From UBA6163 sp031411655 (GTDB lineage: Bacteria > Planctomycetota > Planctomycetia > Pirellulales > Pirellulaceae), in contig JANOBM010000301.1 of assembly GCA_031411655.1 (NCBI GenBank), forward strand, positions 93,927 through 157,926: 64,000 nucleotides of DNA, read 5' to 3'. The notes under the pieces are model-generated. The model worked only from the letters and a program-made list of their open reading frames with translations, had not been told where the DNA came from and made no database searches. The position numbers were made by a program, and so were the translations under genes. Below are positions 52,542-62,500 of the stretch, piece after piece; positions within the stretch are counted from its first letter, which is position 1; each line of letters starts with the position of its first letter.

Positions 52542-55361
52542 ATGAAGACAGACGAACTACGAGAAAAGTACCTCGCTTTTTTTGAATCCAAAGGCTGCGT
52601 TCGCCAGCCCAGCGACGTGTTGGTTCCCACTTGGGACCCGTCCGTTTTGTTCACGCCTGCTGGAATGAACCAGTTCAAGGATCACTTTCTCGGCAAAGTT
52701 AAACTCGACTTTACGAAAGCGACGACGTGCCAAAAGTGTTTGCGAACCGGTGATATCGATAACGTGGGCCGCACGGCTTTCCATCACACGTTTTTTGAGA
52801 TGCTGGGCAACTTTAGCTTTGGCGATTATTTCAAGCGAGAGGCGATCCACTGGGCATGGGAGTTTTTGACACACAAGAAGTGGCTGGCGATTGATCCCGC
52901 ACGACTGACTGTCACGGTCTACAAAGATGACGACGAAGCCCGGCGGATCTGGAGGGACGAGGTGGGCTTGTCCAACAGCATCATTTCAGGGATGGAAGAG
53001 GATGAAAACTTTTGGCCTGCAAGTGCTCCCAGTTTGGGACCGGACGGTGTTTGTGGGCCTTGTAGCGAAATCTATTTCCAGCTCGATGACGGCAGCAACG
53101 TCGAAATCTGGAATCTCGTATTCACACAGTTCAATCGTGTCGGATCTCCACCGAATAACCTCGAGCCGCTACCCAGCCAGAATATCGATACCGGTATGGG
53201 GCTGGAACGAACCGCGAGCGTATTGCAGGGTGTACCAACGAATTTTCACATCGACATCCTGAAGCCCATTTTGAATGCTGCCGCCGAGGTCACCGGTGTG
53301 CCGTACGAGTACAAGAGCGACAACGGTCGCCGCTTGCGCCGAATCACCGATCACATTCGCGCTTGCACTTTCGCCGTTCATGAGAACGTCAACCCAGGTG
53401 CCAACGGCGCCAACTATGTCATTCGTCGTTTGATCCGACGTTCGGTTCTGGACGGCCATCAAATGTCGATGCGCGAACCATTCATTTACAAACTAGTGGA
53501 TGCAGTTGCCGACGCGATGAAGTCTCAGTACCCCGAATTGAGCGAGACCATTCCGAGAGTTCAGGATGTGATCAAGAGTGAAGAAGAGCGGTTCTTTGCC
53601 ACGATTGATGTCGGATTGGATCGGATGGAAAAGCTTTTCAGTGAAATGCGGTCATCCGGCAACGCGGTGGTTTCGGGAGGACGTGCCGCGGAGTTGTATA
53701 CCAGCTTTGGCGTTCCTCCCGAGTTGCTTCAGCAGATCGCTGCAGAACATGGGTTCACATTTGACTGGGATGGCTACCGTGCCGAGATGCAAACCCACAG
53801 CGATGTCAGTCGCGGTGAACAGTCCCGACTGTTCCAAACCGGTCCGCTGGAAACCCTGAAAGAAGTACTTCGCGAAACGCCGTTTGTAGGTTACGAAACG
53901 ACTCGTGTTCCGTGCGTTATTAAAGGCATCATTACCGGCGACGGGCGTGGTACGGATGACGAAGGTTTGCTTCTTGGGACGCTCAATGCAGATGCCGTTG
54001 TGCCGGTTCGCGTCGTCTTGGATCACACTCCTTTTTATGGTGAGTCCGGGGGACAAACGGGTGATACGGGAGTGATTCGAGGTGACCATTTCGAATTTGT
54101 GGTGACCGATACCCAAAAACATGCTGGGCTGATCGTTCATCACGGCCACTTGGCCAAAGGTGAGATGAAGGAAGAGCAAGCTTGTGTCGCACAGGTGGAT
54201 ACCGCGCGTCGGGATGCCTTGTCGCGAGCGCACTCAGCCACGCATATTTTGCATCATGCGCTGCAGAAAAATGTCGGCAGTCACGCACAACAGCAGGGCA
54301 GCAAGGTTGACGCCGATTGGCTTCGATTCGACTTCTCGCATCAAAAATCGCTTGCCGATGAGACGCTCACTCAAATCCAGCGAGACATCATCGACCGCAT
54401 CGCTGCCGACGAACCGATCAGGTACAAGACAGTCACGCTTGCTGATGCACGGAAGGCAGGGGCGATGATGTTGTTTGGCGAAAAATACCCCGACCCGGTA
54501 AGAATGGTGTCCATGGGCGACTTTAGCCGCGAACTCTGTGGCGGTACCCATCTCACACGAACCGGTGCCGTGGGGACGTTCGAGGTCCTTGCCGAGGAAA
54601 GCGTTTCGGCTGGAATAAGGCGGATCGTTGCGGTTACCGGAGACAAAGCGAATGACTATCGCCGCACGACGGTTGACGTGGTTTGTGAATCCGCCAACCG
54701 ATTGAAATGTACGATCGCACGCTTGCCGGAAAAAGCCGCGGAACTGGTTTCCGACTTGCGATCGATCAAGAAGGAGCTTTCGGCGGGCAAGGCGGGGGAG
54801 CACCATGAGATTCTGGGTGCAACGGCGAAGGCTGAGTCGGTCGATTTTGCAACGGCCAAAGGCATTCTTCGGGACACCGCGCGGACGATCAATGTTGCGC
54901 CCTTTGAGGTCGCCGATCGTTTGGCAACCATGCTTGACGAAAGGGCTCGTTTGCTGGTTGAACTGAGCCGGCTATCGGCTGGCGGTGAACCTTCCGTAGA
55001 AGAGTTAATGGCTACTGCCGAACTCGTGGGTGTAGCGAAGTTGATCGTTGCCCAAACGCCAGGTGCCAATCCCAATAGGATGCGGAGCTGGATCGATCAA
55101 CTTCGGAAAGCAAGTGACACTCCGATCGCGGTTCTTTTTGGTGCTGCTCAGGATGACAAAGTCGTTTTAGTCGGTGGCCTCAGCCACGCGCTCGTAGAAC
55201 GAGGGCTCAGCGCCGGTAGTTGGGTGGGTGATACCGCAAAACTCGTCGGCGGTGGCGGTGGCGGGCGACCGGACATGGCACAAGCTGGTGGGAAGGACCC
55301 GGATAAGCTACCCGCAGCTTTGGAGCAGGCGAAGTCATCCATGCGAGCCAAACTTCAGTAG
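52542..55361 (+). CDS. alaS: Alanyl-tRNA synthetase
   Basis: A 939-residue class II synthetase charging tRNA-Ala. The frame opens at 52434, but the ATG at 52542 (MKTDELREKYLAFFESKGC) fits the family start. Class II core: FHHTFFEMLGNFSFGDYFK and GPCSEIYFQ. Editing domain: HSATHILHHAL and the Cys-x-x-x-His zinc site ELCGGTHLTRTGAVG. The C-terminal DHHA1/C-Ala domain ends with VGGGGGGRPDMAQAGGKDP (seen as GGGGGGRPDMAQAGGKDP), the tRNA elbow-binding part. All expected domains are present and intact. Converges with the sialidase gene. Regulation is not visible. Confidence 0.97.
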   Translation: MKTDELREKYLAFFESKGCVRQPSDVLVPTWDPSVLFTPAGMNQFKDHFLGKVKLDFTKATTCQKCLRTGDIDNVGRTAFHHTFFEMLGNFSFGDYFKREAIHWAWEFLTHKKWLAIDPARLTVTVYKDDDEARRIWRDEVGLSNSIISGMEEDENFWPASAPSLGPDGVCGPCSEIYFQLDDGSNVEIWNLVFTQFNRVGSPPNNLEPLPSQNIDTGMGLERTASVLQGVPTNFHIDILKPILNAAAEVTGVPYEYKSDNGRRLRRITDHIRACTFAVHENVNPGANGANYVIRRLIRRSVLDGHQMSMREPFIYKLVDAVADAMKSQYPELSETIPRVQDVIKSEEERFFATIDVGLDRMEKLFSEMRSSGNAVVSGGRAAELYTSFGVPPELLQQIAAEHGFTFDWDGYRAEMQTHSDVSRGEQSRLFQTGPLETLKEVLRETPFVGYETTRVPCVIKGIITGDGRGTDDEGLLLGTLNADAVVPVRVVLDHTPFYGESGGQTGDTGVIRGDHFEFVVTDTQKHAGLIVHHGHLAKGEMKEEQACVAQVDTARRDALSRAHSATHILHHALQKNVGSHAQQQGSKVDADWLRFDFSHQKSLADETLTQIQRDIIDRIAADEPIRYKTVTLADARKAGAMMLFGEKYPDPVRMVSMGDFSRELCGGTHLTRTGAVGTFEVLAEESVSAGIRRIVAVTGDKANDYRRTTVDVVCESANRLKCTIARLPEKAAELVSDLRSIKKELSAGKAGEHHEILGATAKAESVDFATAKGILRDTARTINVAPFEVADRLATMLDERARLLVELSRLSAGGEPSVEELMATAELVGVAKLIVAQTPGANPNRMRSWIDQLRKASDTPIAVLFGAAQDDKVVLVGGLSHALVERGLSAGSWVGDTAKLVGGGGGGRPDMAQAGGKDPDKLPAALEQAKSSMRAKLQ

Positions 55362-55427
55362 TCGATTCCTCTCGCCATGTCCTCATTCAGCAGGCAATGG
55401 CTGCAGGCGACCACTCATCACTTGGTT

Positions 55428-56597
55428 TTATGGCGGACCGATTAACCACTCTAGGTTAAACCTTGCGGCGGTGATTCGGTTGTCTCCCTCGTAAAGGCAG
55501 ACAACCGTACCGTCGGCTAGTACGGCCAAGTCCGAGTACGCGCTGGGGCCTTTCTCGAGAGTTCTACTTACACCCCATGTCTTTCCGTCGTCCCGGCTCA
55601 GTTTGATAGAAAGGTTCTCGCGTTTACCACGACCTGCAGGGATTTCTTGTCCTGTGGAATCTCGTGCGAGGCTTTGAGGGCACGAGTAAAGCAACTTACC
55701 GGGATTCAGTGGAAAGTTAACGATGCTTGCCATGCAAATTGGCTCCCAGAGTTGATCGTGAAACATCGGTCTACTCCAGTGACTCGCGCCGTCAGAACTG
55801 ACAGTGAGCAGTTTTCGATTCGCGCTCGAAACATTCCTGGAAACCAACATCACACGGCCATCGGACAATGTCGTGATCATGGTTTCATTCGGGTCACCGA
55901 AGTCGCCCTCGTTGGGAACGGCTATGTCACCCGCATGCCAGGTATTGCCGTGATCATCACTGTAAATCGTCGCCGACGCGGATGGCTTATGCTCCCCTGT
56001 ATCTCCATAAGCCAACCAGATCGGAACGACGAGACGTCCGCTGTCGAGCTGTATGCCGTGACCAGGTCCAGTGGCAATGACTTTCCAATCATATTGCTTT
56101 CGAAACGGTTCGAACGTCGCAGTTATCTCGATGGGACTGCTCCAGGTTATCCCATCATCGGTGCTCCGCATTGAAAAGCAGCGGGCGTAGTTGACGCAGT
56201 AAAGGAACTCAATGGCACCGGTCGTTCGATCAACGATGGCAACCGGGTTGTTAACCGTTTGCTCATCGGACTCACCGGTTTTGTCGTGCGAGTTGCCTCC
56301 GATGCGTTCACCGGAATGAGCGATTTTTTTGGGTTGGTCCCACGTCGTACCGCCGTCGGTGGAACGGCGAAGGTGGACTTCGATTTCGCCCCAGTCATTG
56401 CGGGTGTTTCGGCGAGCTTCGCAGTAGGCTAGGACGGTGCCGCTGGGCGTGACAACCACGCCGGGAATTCGATACAGCGTGACACCATTCATGCCCGCCG
56501 GGAATACAGGTACCTTTTGTAGCAGTGGCTCAGCCGCTAAAGCGACGCAGCAAAACAACAAGCAAATAATCGTTAACCAAGTTCGCAGTTGAATCAT
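55428..56597 (-). CDS. nanH: Exo-alpha-sialidase (GH33-type)
   Basis: A 389-residue secreted glycosidase that releases terminal sialic acid from glycans. Signal peptide at 1-21 (TWLTIICLLFCCVALAAEP). The family RIP motif is YRIPGVVVTPSGTVLAYCEAR. Four Asp-box repeats: STDGGTTWDQP, STDDGITWSSP, SDDHGNTWHAG and SRDDGKTWGVS. The C-terminal ITAARFNLEWL is typical of bacterial GH33 enzymes. Last gene of the set with the mutarotase and lyase genes, 69 bp after the mutarotase gene. It probably acts in the periplasm or outside the cell. Confidence 0.9.
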   Translation of the reverse strand: MIQLRTWLTIICLLFCCVALAAEPLLQKVPVFPAGMNGVTLYRIPGVVVTPSGTVLAYCEARRNTRNDWGEIEVHLRRSTDGGTTWDQPKKIAHSGERIGGNSHDKTGESDEQTVNNPVAIVDRTTGAIEFLYCVNYARCFSMRSTDDGITWSSPIEITATFEPFRKQYDWKVIATGPGHGIQLDSGRLVVPIWLAYGDTGEHKPSASATIYSDDHGNTWHAGDIAVPNEGDFGDPNETMITTLSDGRVMLVSRNVSSANRKLLTVSSDGASHWSRPMFHDQLWEPICMASIVNFPLNPGKLLYSCPQSLARDSTGQEIPAGRGKRENLSIKLSRDDGKTWGVSRTLEKGPSAYSDLAVLADGTVVCLYEGDNRITAARFNLEWLIGPP

Positions 56598-56666
56598 TAT
56601 TCGACCAAATGTTGAAGGGTGCTTGATCAGGTCGCAGTCGAAAAAACAAGCCAGTTGAAACAGTCG

Positions 56667-57719
56667 CTATCGTTCCATTTGAAACGTTCGGACTGCAGGA
56701 GTGCGAACGCCGGGACGAAGCTCGCCGCTTGGGATAACGTAGAGTTCGTTCCAGTGAACGATCGGGGTCGTCACTGGTGCTGCCGGTGCCTCACCGACTG
56801 TATCCCAGTGGTCGGTTTTCGTCTGATAGGCGAGAATTGTTTTGGGAAATCCAGGATGTGCATTTTGCGGATGGAGGGATACAAGCGAACCATCGTCACC
56901 TCCGATGACGACGAATCTCGCATCGTCCAGCGGCGGCGCAGGGCTGGGTGCGGCTACCGCTGGACGTGGTAAGTCGGCGACGCGGTTCCATCCGCGGTCC
57001 GGATGAAAGCAGTATGCATCGCGAAGATAGTGCCGAATGGCTTTGCCTTCTAGATCCGCCGTTAGTTCCGCACCACTACATAAGTAGAAAGACTGGCGTT
57101 GTACTGCAACCACCGAAAGCATCCGCCCAGGACCTGGCCACGGTTCAAGCACTTGCCAGCCGGCCTTTTGATCGTGTAGATCGAGTCCCCAAAAAGTTTG
57201 GAGGGCTTTCGTCGACGTGGGAGTCTCCGTGCCTCCAGCGATATAGATTTTTGTCCCAATCACGGCGCCGCTGAAGTTGGCGCAAGGGTGAGGTAACGAT
57301 GGCAAAGGTGACGTGATCAATTCGCCGTTTTTTAGTCGCAAGAGAAAACAGTTTGAGTAGTGTCGATTCGCATCGCTGCCTCCGATGCAAACGATCCCGT
57401 CGTCGGTACTGAAAGAGGCGCCGTAACCAAGCGGCTGGGAAAGCTTGCCGACAACCTTCCACTTTCCATAGGGATGGTCAATCGCATACACGTTGTCGTG
57501 CCAGACCTTCTGGCCTCCGTCCCACGGCATCTTGTCAGGAAAATTAGTGCCCCCTGCAACCAGCAATACGCCATCGCACGTACCTGCAAAGGCTCCTGCT
57601 AAACCATGCTTGTCGGGCAACGGAGGTAATTCACTCCAGCGAATACCGGTTTCAGCCTGAGCACTATTAGCCAGAGAACAAGTGGCGACGAGAATTGCGG
57701 TAATGGCGTATTGGAGCAT
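56667..57719 (-). CDS. nanM: N-acetylneuraminate mutarotase-like kelch protein
   Basis: A 350-residue exported beta-propeller. ATG at 57719 starts a clear signal peptide (MLQYAITAILVATCSLANSA); the frame to 57764 runs into the nanA gene. Kelch blocks: LPDKHGLAGAFAGTCDGVLL, VAGGTNFPDKMPWDGGQKVW, GYGASFSTDDGIVCIGGSD, and VIGTKIYIAGGTETP. These match the NanM mutarotase, which speeds interconversion of alpha- and beta-sialic acid so that beta-anomer released by sialidase can be used. It lies 4 bp after the lyase gene. Its place between a sialidase and a lyase gene supports the call. Confidence 0.85.
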   Translation of the reverse strand: MLQYAITAILVATCSLANSAQAETGIRWSELPPLPDKHGLAGAFAGTCDGVLLVAGGTNFPDKMPWDGGQKVWHDNVYAIDHPYGKWKVVGKLSQPLGYGASFSTDDGIVCIGGSDANRHYSNCFLLRLKNGELITSPLPSLPHPCANFSGAVIGTKIYIAGGTETPTSTKALQTFWGLDLHDQKAGWQVLEPWPGPGRMLSVVAVQRQSFYLCSGAELTADLEGKAIRHYLRDAYCFHPDRGWNRVADLPRPAVAAPSPAPPLDDARFVVIGGDDGSLVSLHPQNAHPGFPKTILAYQTKTDHWDTVGEAPAAPVTTPIVHWNELYVIPSGELRPGVRTPAVRTFQMER

Positions 57720-57723
57720 GTTT

Positions 57724-58647
57724 TCAAGTTGGCAATTGGCTTTCAAGAAGTCCAATCGAATCAAGCTTTTGCTCTAGCGCACGTATTTGTTCTGAAGTCG
57801 GTCCCACCAGTGGTATACGAGCTGGACCGCAGTTTACTGCGATCCGATTCATGTACCACTTGAAAGTGGCGATCGGGTGAACGCCACCTCTTATAAGAAT
57901 GTCGATCATCTGGATCGCAAGCGATTGCATCTCCTGTGCCCTCGTCTGGTCGCCCCGATCAAAGGCTTCGCGAAGGGCGAGATAGATCGGGGCGGCGAAG
58001 TTGTAGGTGCTTCCAACCGCCCCGCGGACACCAAACTCCAAGGCATTCAACAGTAACTCGTCGCGCCCAAATAATACGTCAAAACGCCCTTCTTCGATCT
58101 GCACGCATCGTTGGCAGTCGTCAAGGTCTTCAAAAGTAAATTTGATGCCAGCCAGATTGGGAATTCGATGGGTTGCAGCTTGAAGGAACTCATGGACCTT
58201 CAATGAAACGCCTGTCATCGAAGGAATGTGGTAGTAATAAAATGGTAAATCAGGTGCCGCCACTGCCACCTGTTCACACCAATCAACGAGTCCGGAGATT
58301 CCGTTGGGCTTGAAGAAAAATGGCGCCATACATGAGGCGCTGTCTGCGCCGATGGATTGAGCATGCAAGGCGAGCGTTTGGCAATCGGCAAGCGTTGCGT
58401 GTCCGACATGGACTATCACGCGAAAATCTTTGGGCGCGACCGCCATCCACCGTTCCGCAACTTGTTGTCGTTCCTTCATGGTTAGCGACATTCCCTCACC
58501 GGTAGTGCCGCAGATGAAGGCACCGACAACACCGCTTTTCTGAAGCCAGTTCGCGTAACTCTCGATCGCATCCAGATTCACCGAGCAATCCGAATGCATC
58601 GGAGTAAATGGTGCCGCAATCAGTCCATTCGTTTTTGAAATTCGCAT
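57724..58647 (-). CDS. nanA: N-acetylneuraminate lyase (DHDPS/NAL family)
   Basis: A 307-residue class I aldolase that splits sialic acid into ManNAc and pyruvate. Seen: GLIAAPFTPMHSD at the N terminus, GTTGEGMSLTMKER (substrate loop), the YYYHIPSMTGVSL strand with the catalytic Tyr, and the Schiff-base Lys in AGIKFTFEDL. Sequences ending in FTF-type and a full NAL-size chain favour sialic acid over dihydrodipicolinate synthase. ATG at 58647 (residue 14 of the frame) fits the family start; the ATG at 58686 adds an odd leader. First gene of the sialic acid run. No nanE, nanK or transporter gene is in view. Confidence 0.88.
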   Translation of the reverse strand: MRISKTNGLIAAPFTPMHSDCSVNLDAIESYANWLQKSGVVGAFICGTTGEGMSLTMKERQQVAERWMAVAPKDFRVIVHVGHATLADCQTLALHAQSIGADSASCMAPFFFKPNGISGLVDWCEQVAVAAPDLPFYYYHIPSMTGVSLKVHEFLQAATHRIPNLAGIKFTFEDLDDCQRCVQIEEGRFDVLFGRDELLLNALEFGVRGAVGSTYNFAAPIYLALREAFDRGDQTRAQEMQSLAIQMIDILIRGGVHPIATFKWYMNRIAVNCGPARIPLVGPTSEQIRALEQKLDSIGLLESQLPT

Positions 58648-58826
58648 TGTCGGTAACCCCGCGTGTCCTCGATTTGGGTGCTTCATTCATCGTCTGTGAC
58701 GAAGAAGTATACCTGGGTACGACGGCCTGGGTCCACTTAGTGCTTCAGGAACCTAATGGAGGCACGTTCTCCAGAACACAGTTCTCTGCCGGATTTTTTT
58801 GCCTCCCTTTGGCAAGCCATGTTTCC

Positions 58827-58902
58827 AGTCCGTCGTTGACGATGTTTGGCGACGGACTAGAAGTCCGTGATGTCCTCCAACTAATTACTGGCGACGGACT
58901 AG
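58827..58902. repeat. REP-like palindromic element with a 13-bp direct repeat
   Basis: AGTCCGTCG (58827-58835) is inverted against CGACGGACT (58850-58858). GGCGACGGACTAG occurs at 58848-58860 and again at 58890-58902; the second copy spans the stop codon of the 58899 gene. The same core GCGACGGACT is in the terminator stem at 34021-34030. Confidence 0.6.
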
Positions 58903-59303
58903 CCGATTGCTTCGACGCGATAGGTTTTTGTACCCGGGTCAATTGTCAATTGATGGGATGAAGCGATTTGTTTTTCCCCATTACTTTGTGCTTCAAGGAC
59001 TGCAGCGGTCGTTGCCGCATAAAGCACGGGGTCGTCGGGACCGACGGCATCGAAAACCACAAGAAGCAGCTTTTCACCACTTTCTTCGATCAGCTGTGTC
59101 AAATAGCGTTTGACCAACGGATACGGAATGAGTTGTTGCGGCGTGTTTAACCGAAATCGATCATAAAGAAGCTTGTTTGTGAATCCATAGATAGGAGAAC
59201 AAACTTGGCCGGATGTCAGTGGCTGTATCTTCGGGCCGATACGGCGGTTAACGTCCATGAGTACGTACTGTGGCGTGGAAAACGAGACTGCATTGATCGG
59301 CAT
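58899..59303 (-). CDS. Small conserved hypothetical protein
   Basis: A 134-residue soluble protein. The N-terminal half holds FSTPQYVLMDVNRRIGPKI, quoted in full at 19 residues, then QPLTSGQVCSPIYGFTNKLL, followed by LIPYPLVKRYLTQLIEESG and LLLVVFDAVGPDDPVLYAATTA, partly quoted as LLVVFDAVGPDDPVLYAA. The steady, folded character and good start (ATG 59303) make it a real gene; I recall similar short proteins in planctomycetes but no function. Its stop codon lies in the second copy of the 13-bp repeat. No operon partner. Confidence 0.55.
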   Translation of the reverse strand: MPINAVSFSTPQYVLMDVNRRIGPKIQPLTSGQVCSPIYGFTNKLLYDRFRLNTPQQLIPYPLVKRYLTQLIEESGEKLLLVVFDAVGPDDPVLYAATTAAVLEAQSNGEKQIASSHQLTIDPGTKTYRVEAIG

Positions 59304-59568
59304 CGACTACTTCAATTGAGATAAGAGTCACGCAAGCTATTACGCTCACGAAGATAGGACTTGCCTGCTCCTTCGTGATCCGAAGTGAGAGCGACAAAGC
59401 CGCGTTGCAAACATAAGTCAAACGCTGGCGCTGTTGAGATAGCAGCGTACTTGCCGCTGCTGAATCGTGGAAATCCAACCATAGCCTAGCGGACAAACAC
59501 AGTGGATAAACCAACCAAATGCCTATTTTGGGCATTTGGTGTCAGATTTCGCGTGTTTTTAAGAGGAG

Positions 59569-62500
59569 CTATTTCACCACGATTGGCAGGCTTTCGCTAT
59601 GGCTATTGAACTCAGGTGCGTACATGCACTGGATGTTCGCTAGTCCTGTCTGATATTCGCCGCGAAGCTGGACTCGGGTCGAATATTCAAACACGTAGGT
59701 TCCTTTCGCCAGATAGTCGATAAAGAAATGACTTGCGGTGTCGCGTGTTGATTCGTAATAGCCCAACCCATCTTGGTATTTATACTGCGAGATCACATTG
59801 ACCGGTTCCGTTCCGCTCGCACGGTGGTCCTTCAGGTGGACGTACTCCATATCTCGATCGGTTCGTAAGACGAGTCGCACGACTAATTCATCACCCACTG
59901 CCACGGGTTCCACAACTCTTTCTAGCACTGGTCCCTTGGGCGAATTTCGCTTTACATACAGTTCTTTGGTTAGTTTCAGCGGTGTGCCTTCATGAGGCGT
60001 GACCTTGCTGATGTCTTCGAAGTACTGCCAGTGCACGCTTCCCCAAGCGACACCGTCGTCGATTTTCTTGACGGTCACTTCGCTTTGCTTAGGGCTGACC
60101 TCCGCCCGTAAAAATCGCTTTTCAAAGAAGCCGGTACCAGCTTCGATGTCTTGAGGGACCACCGCAACTCCTCCCAATGTTACATCGACCAATTTATCCG
60201 ATGCCAGAACGTCGGTACCGCGAAGTAGTAACGAGTAGATCGCGTCGGCGGTTGCTTTGGTTGTCTTCCAATCCTGAGTTTGCTTTTGTTTTAGCAGCCA
60301 AACTTTGCAGTTCTCGACGGATTCCCCATCATTCATGACTTCGTCGAATGCTTCAATCATCATCGCTTGCGACTCAATCGGTGCGCGGTACCACCACCAC
60401 GAATCCTCGAGGTCTCGCCAGAACATTCCGAATTCTTCATTGGTGACCGAGCGTTCTTTGATCGATGCCATGATCCCCTTCGCAGTTTCCAGATCACCGA
60501 ATCGTTTCAACGCAATGGCAAGGTGTGCTTCGGATTGACGGCAGGAAAGTTTTAGCCAGTGCTGCTTGGCCTGACGGAGCCAGAAATCAACAGCGACTTG
60601 GTGCTCAGGTCCGATTGGTTGGTCGTCAAGAAAGAAGCTACGTCCATAGAGATAGAGGGCAACGGTAGACGATAGGTGGTTCTTATCGCGGTCCTGCTCT
60701 TTGATTCTTTGGTACATTTCCATGACCCACGCGTCGAGCCTTGTGAGCGAGGCTATCGCCGGCGACGAATCTAATCCGACGCCGAGGTGACGGAGTCTTC
60801 CAAAGCCAGTCGTTATGTAAAGGGTAATGAATTCATTCCCTTGACCACCGGGAAACCAAGGCCACCGGCCGTCATCGAGCTGCGCTTCGGAGAGCGAAGA
60901 CAGGGCGCGTGCCGCTTCTGCGTCGAGTCTGTTTTGGTCAAAGAGTATGCCTACATTTCGGCGCGATTGGCTTTCGTCTTGTGCTTGTCGATACCAAGGC
61001 GTTTCTTCCAGCATCACCGATTTCAGTTCATCATTCTTTTCTAAAGGGCTATCCAGCGCAGGCGTGGCCCGCCACTGCGCGAAGACCTGTTCAATTTTGG
61101 GGTCGCTGGCGACAATGTGTCGCGCGAGTGAGTTGGCATACAATCGATTGAACGTCTGCTCACTGCATTCGTGGGGAAACTCCATCAGATACGGTAGGGC
61201 CATCACTGCGTACCATGACGGGTTGGAAACCATCTGTACGGTGAGCGATTGGTGTTCAAGCGTTTTCGACTCTGCTGATCCGGCGAGTTTTTGAAACTCA
61301 AAGGTTTTGGTTTGCATGCCACGAATCGGTAGCGGTAACGATTCGGTTAGCAGGATGCGGCGAGAGATGACCGGCAGGAAGCCCTCTTCACCGTCGGAAA
61401 TTCGGCCAGTCGAACCAATCGCCTTGTAGGTCAAAAAACCTAATCCGTCAGGAATGGAAAGGCGCCAAGCAATCGTTTTAGACTCTGCGGCTGCTAAGTC
61501 GAACGCCCGTTCTCGCTCGTTGTTACCGACAACGGCATCGACCGACTCATTCGTTCGTGCATCGGACATGGCCAATTGAACCGTGCCGGATTGGCGCGTC
61601 GCCGATCGGTTACTGACTTTGACGGTGAATTCGATCGCGTCTCCCTCACGCACAAACCGAGGGGGGTTCGGCTGAACCATCAAGTCTTTCGAAGTGATCG
61701 CGGTATCGCTCAGTAGGCTCGATCGAAGTTGTGGGTCATGTGCAAATCCGAGGAACTTCCATTCCGTTAAGGCTTCTGGCATCGTGAACTCGATGCGAAT
61801 CGATCCGTCAGCTCCGGCGAAGAGATGGGGATAAAAGAAAGCTGTTTCATTGAGATTCTTACGAGCTGAGACATTGCTCAAGTCGATTGGCTTGCTGACG
61901 CGCGTTGCTGCATCGGCCGCGTCCCCCAATGGCGAAGACCCTCGTTCCATTGGCGCGGCACCTCCGCCCATCCCCCCTGGCATGGCCTCGGCCACAAAGT
62001 CTGAATCCGCGAACATCGCCATGGGATGAGGGGCACCCAAGCCCCGCATCTGCAATCCATCGTACGCCATTTGTGGGTAAAGCTGCCCATAGAGATTGAC
62101 CGTCAACTCTTCTGGAAACCGTGGATAGGTCAGTGTCCCGTCTCGAAGCTTCTGTTGCCACGACTCAAAGGCGATATCTGCATACTTGCTGGTGTTTTCA
62201 AAAGTAGTTTGTAGCGACGACGAGTCTTGACGAAACACACCGAATGACGCCAGCCATTCGTGCATCTTGAAGGCATCGAGCGAAGCGTCGTACAACGTCG
62301 CAACCATTTCCGCTGCGGCGCGTGTTGCGTCAGGACCGGATACCACTGCAGTCCACGATTCCTTCTGGCCCGGTCCCAGTTTCGATACAAACCGCTCCCA
62401 CTTGATTGACAACTTCTTGTTCGACCAAGGGACTTCAATGAACTGGGAGTGAAGGTAAGCACGGTTTTCACGGACCATGGTGACATGAATATAAAAGCCG

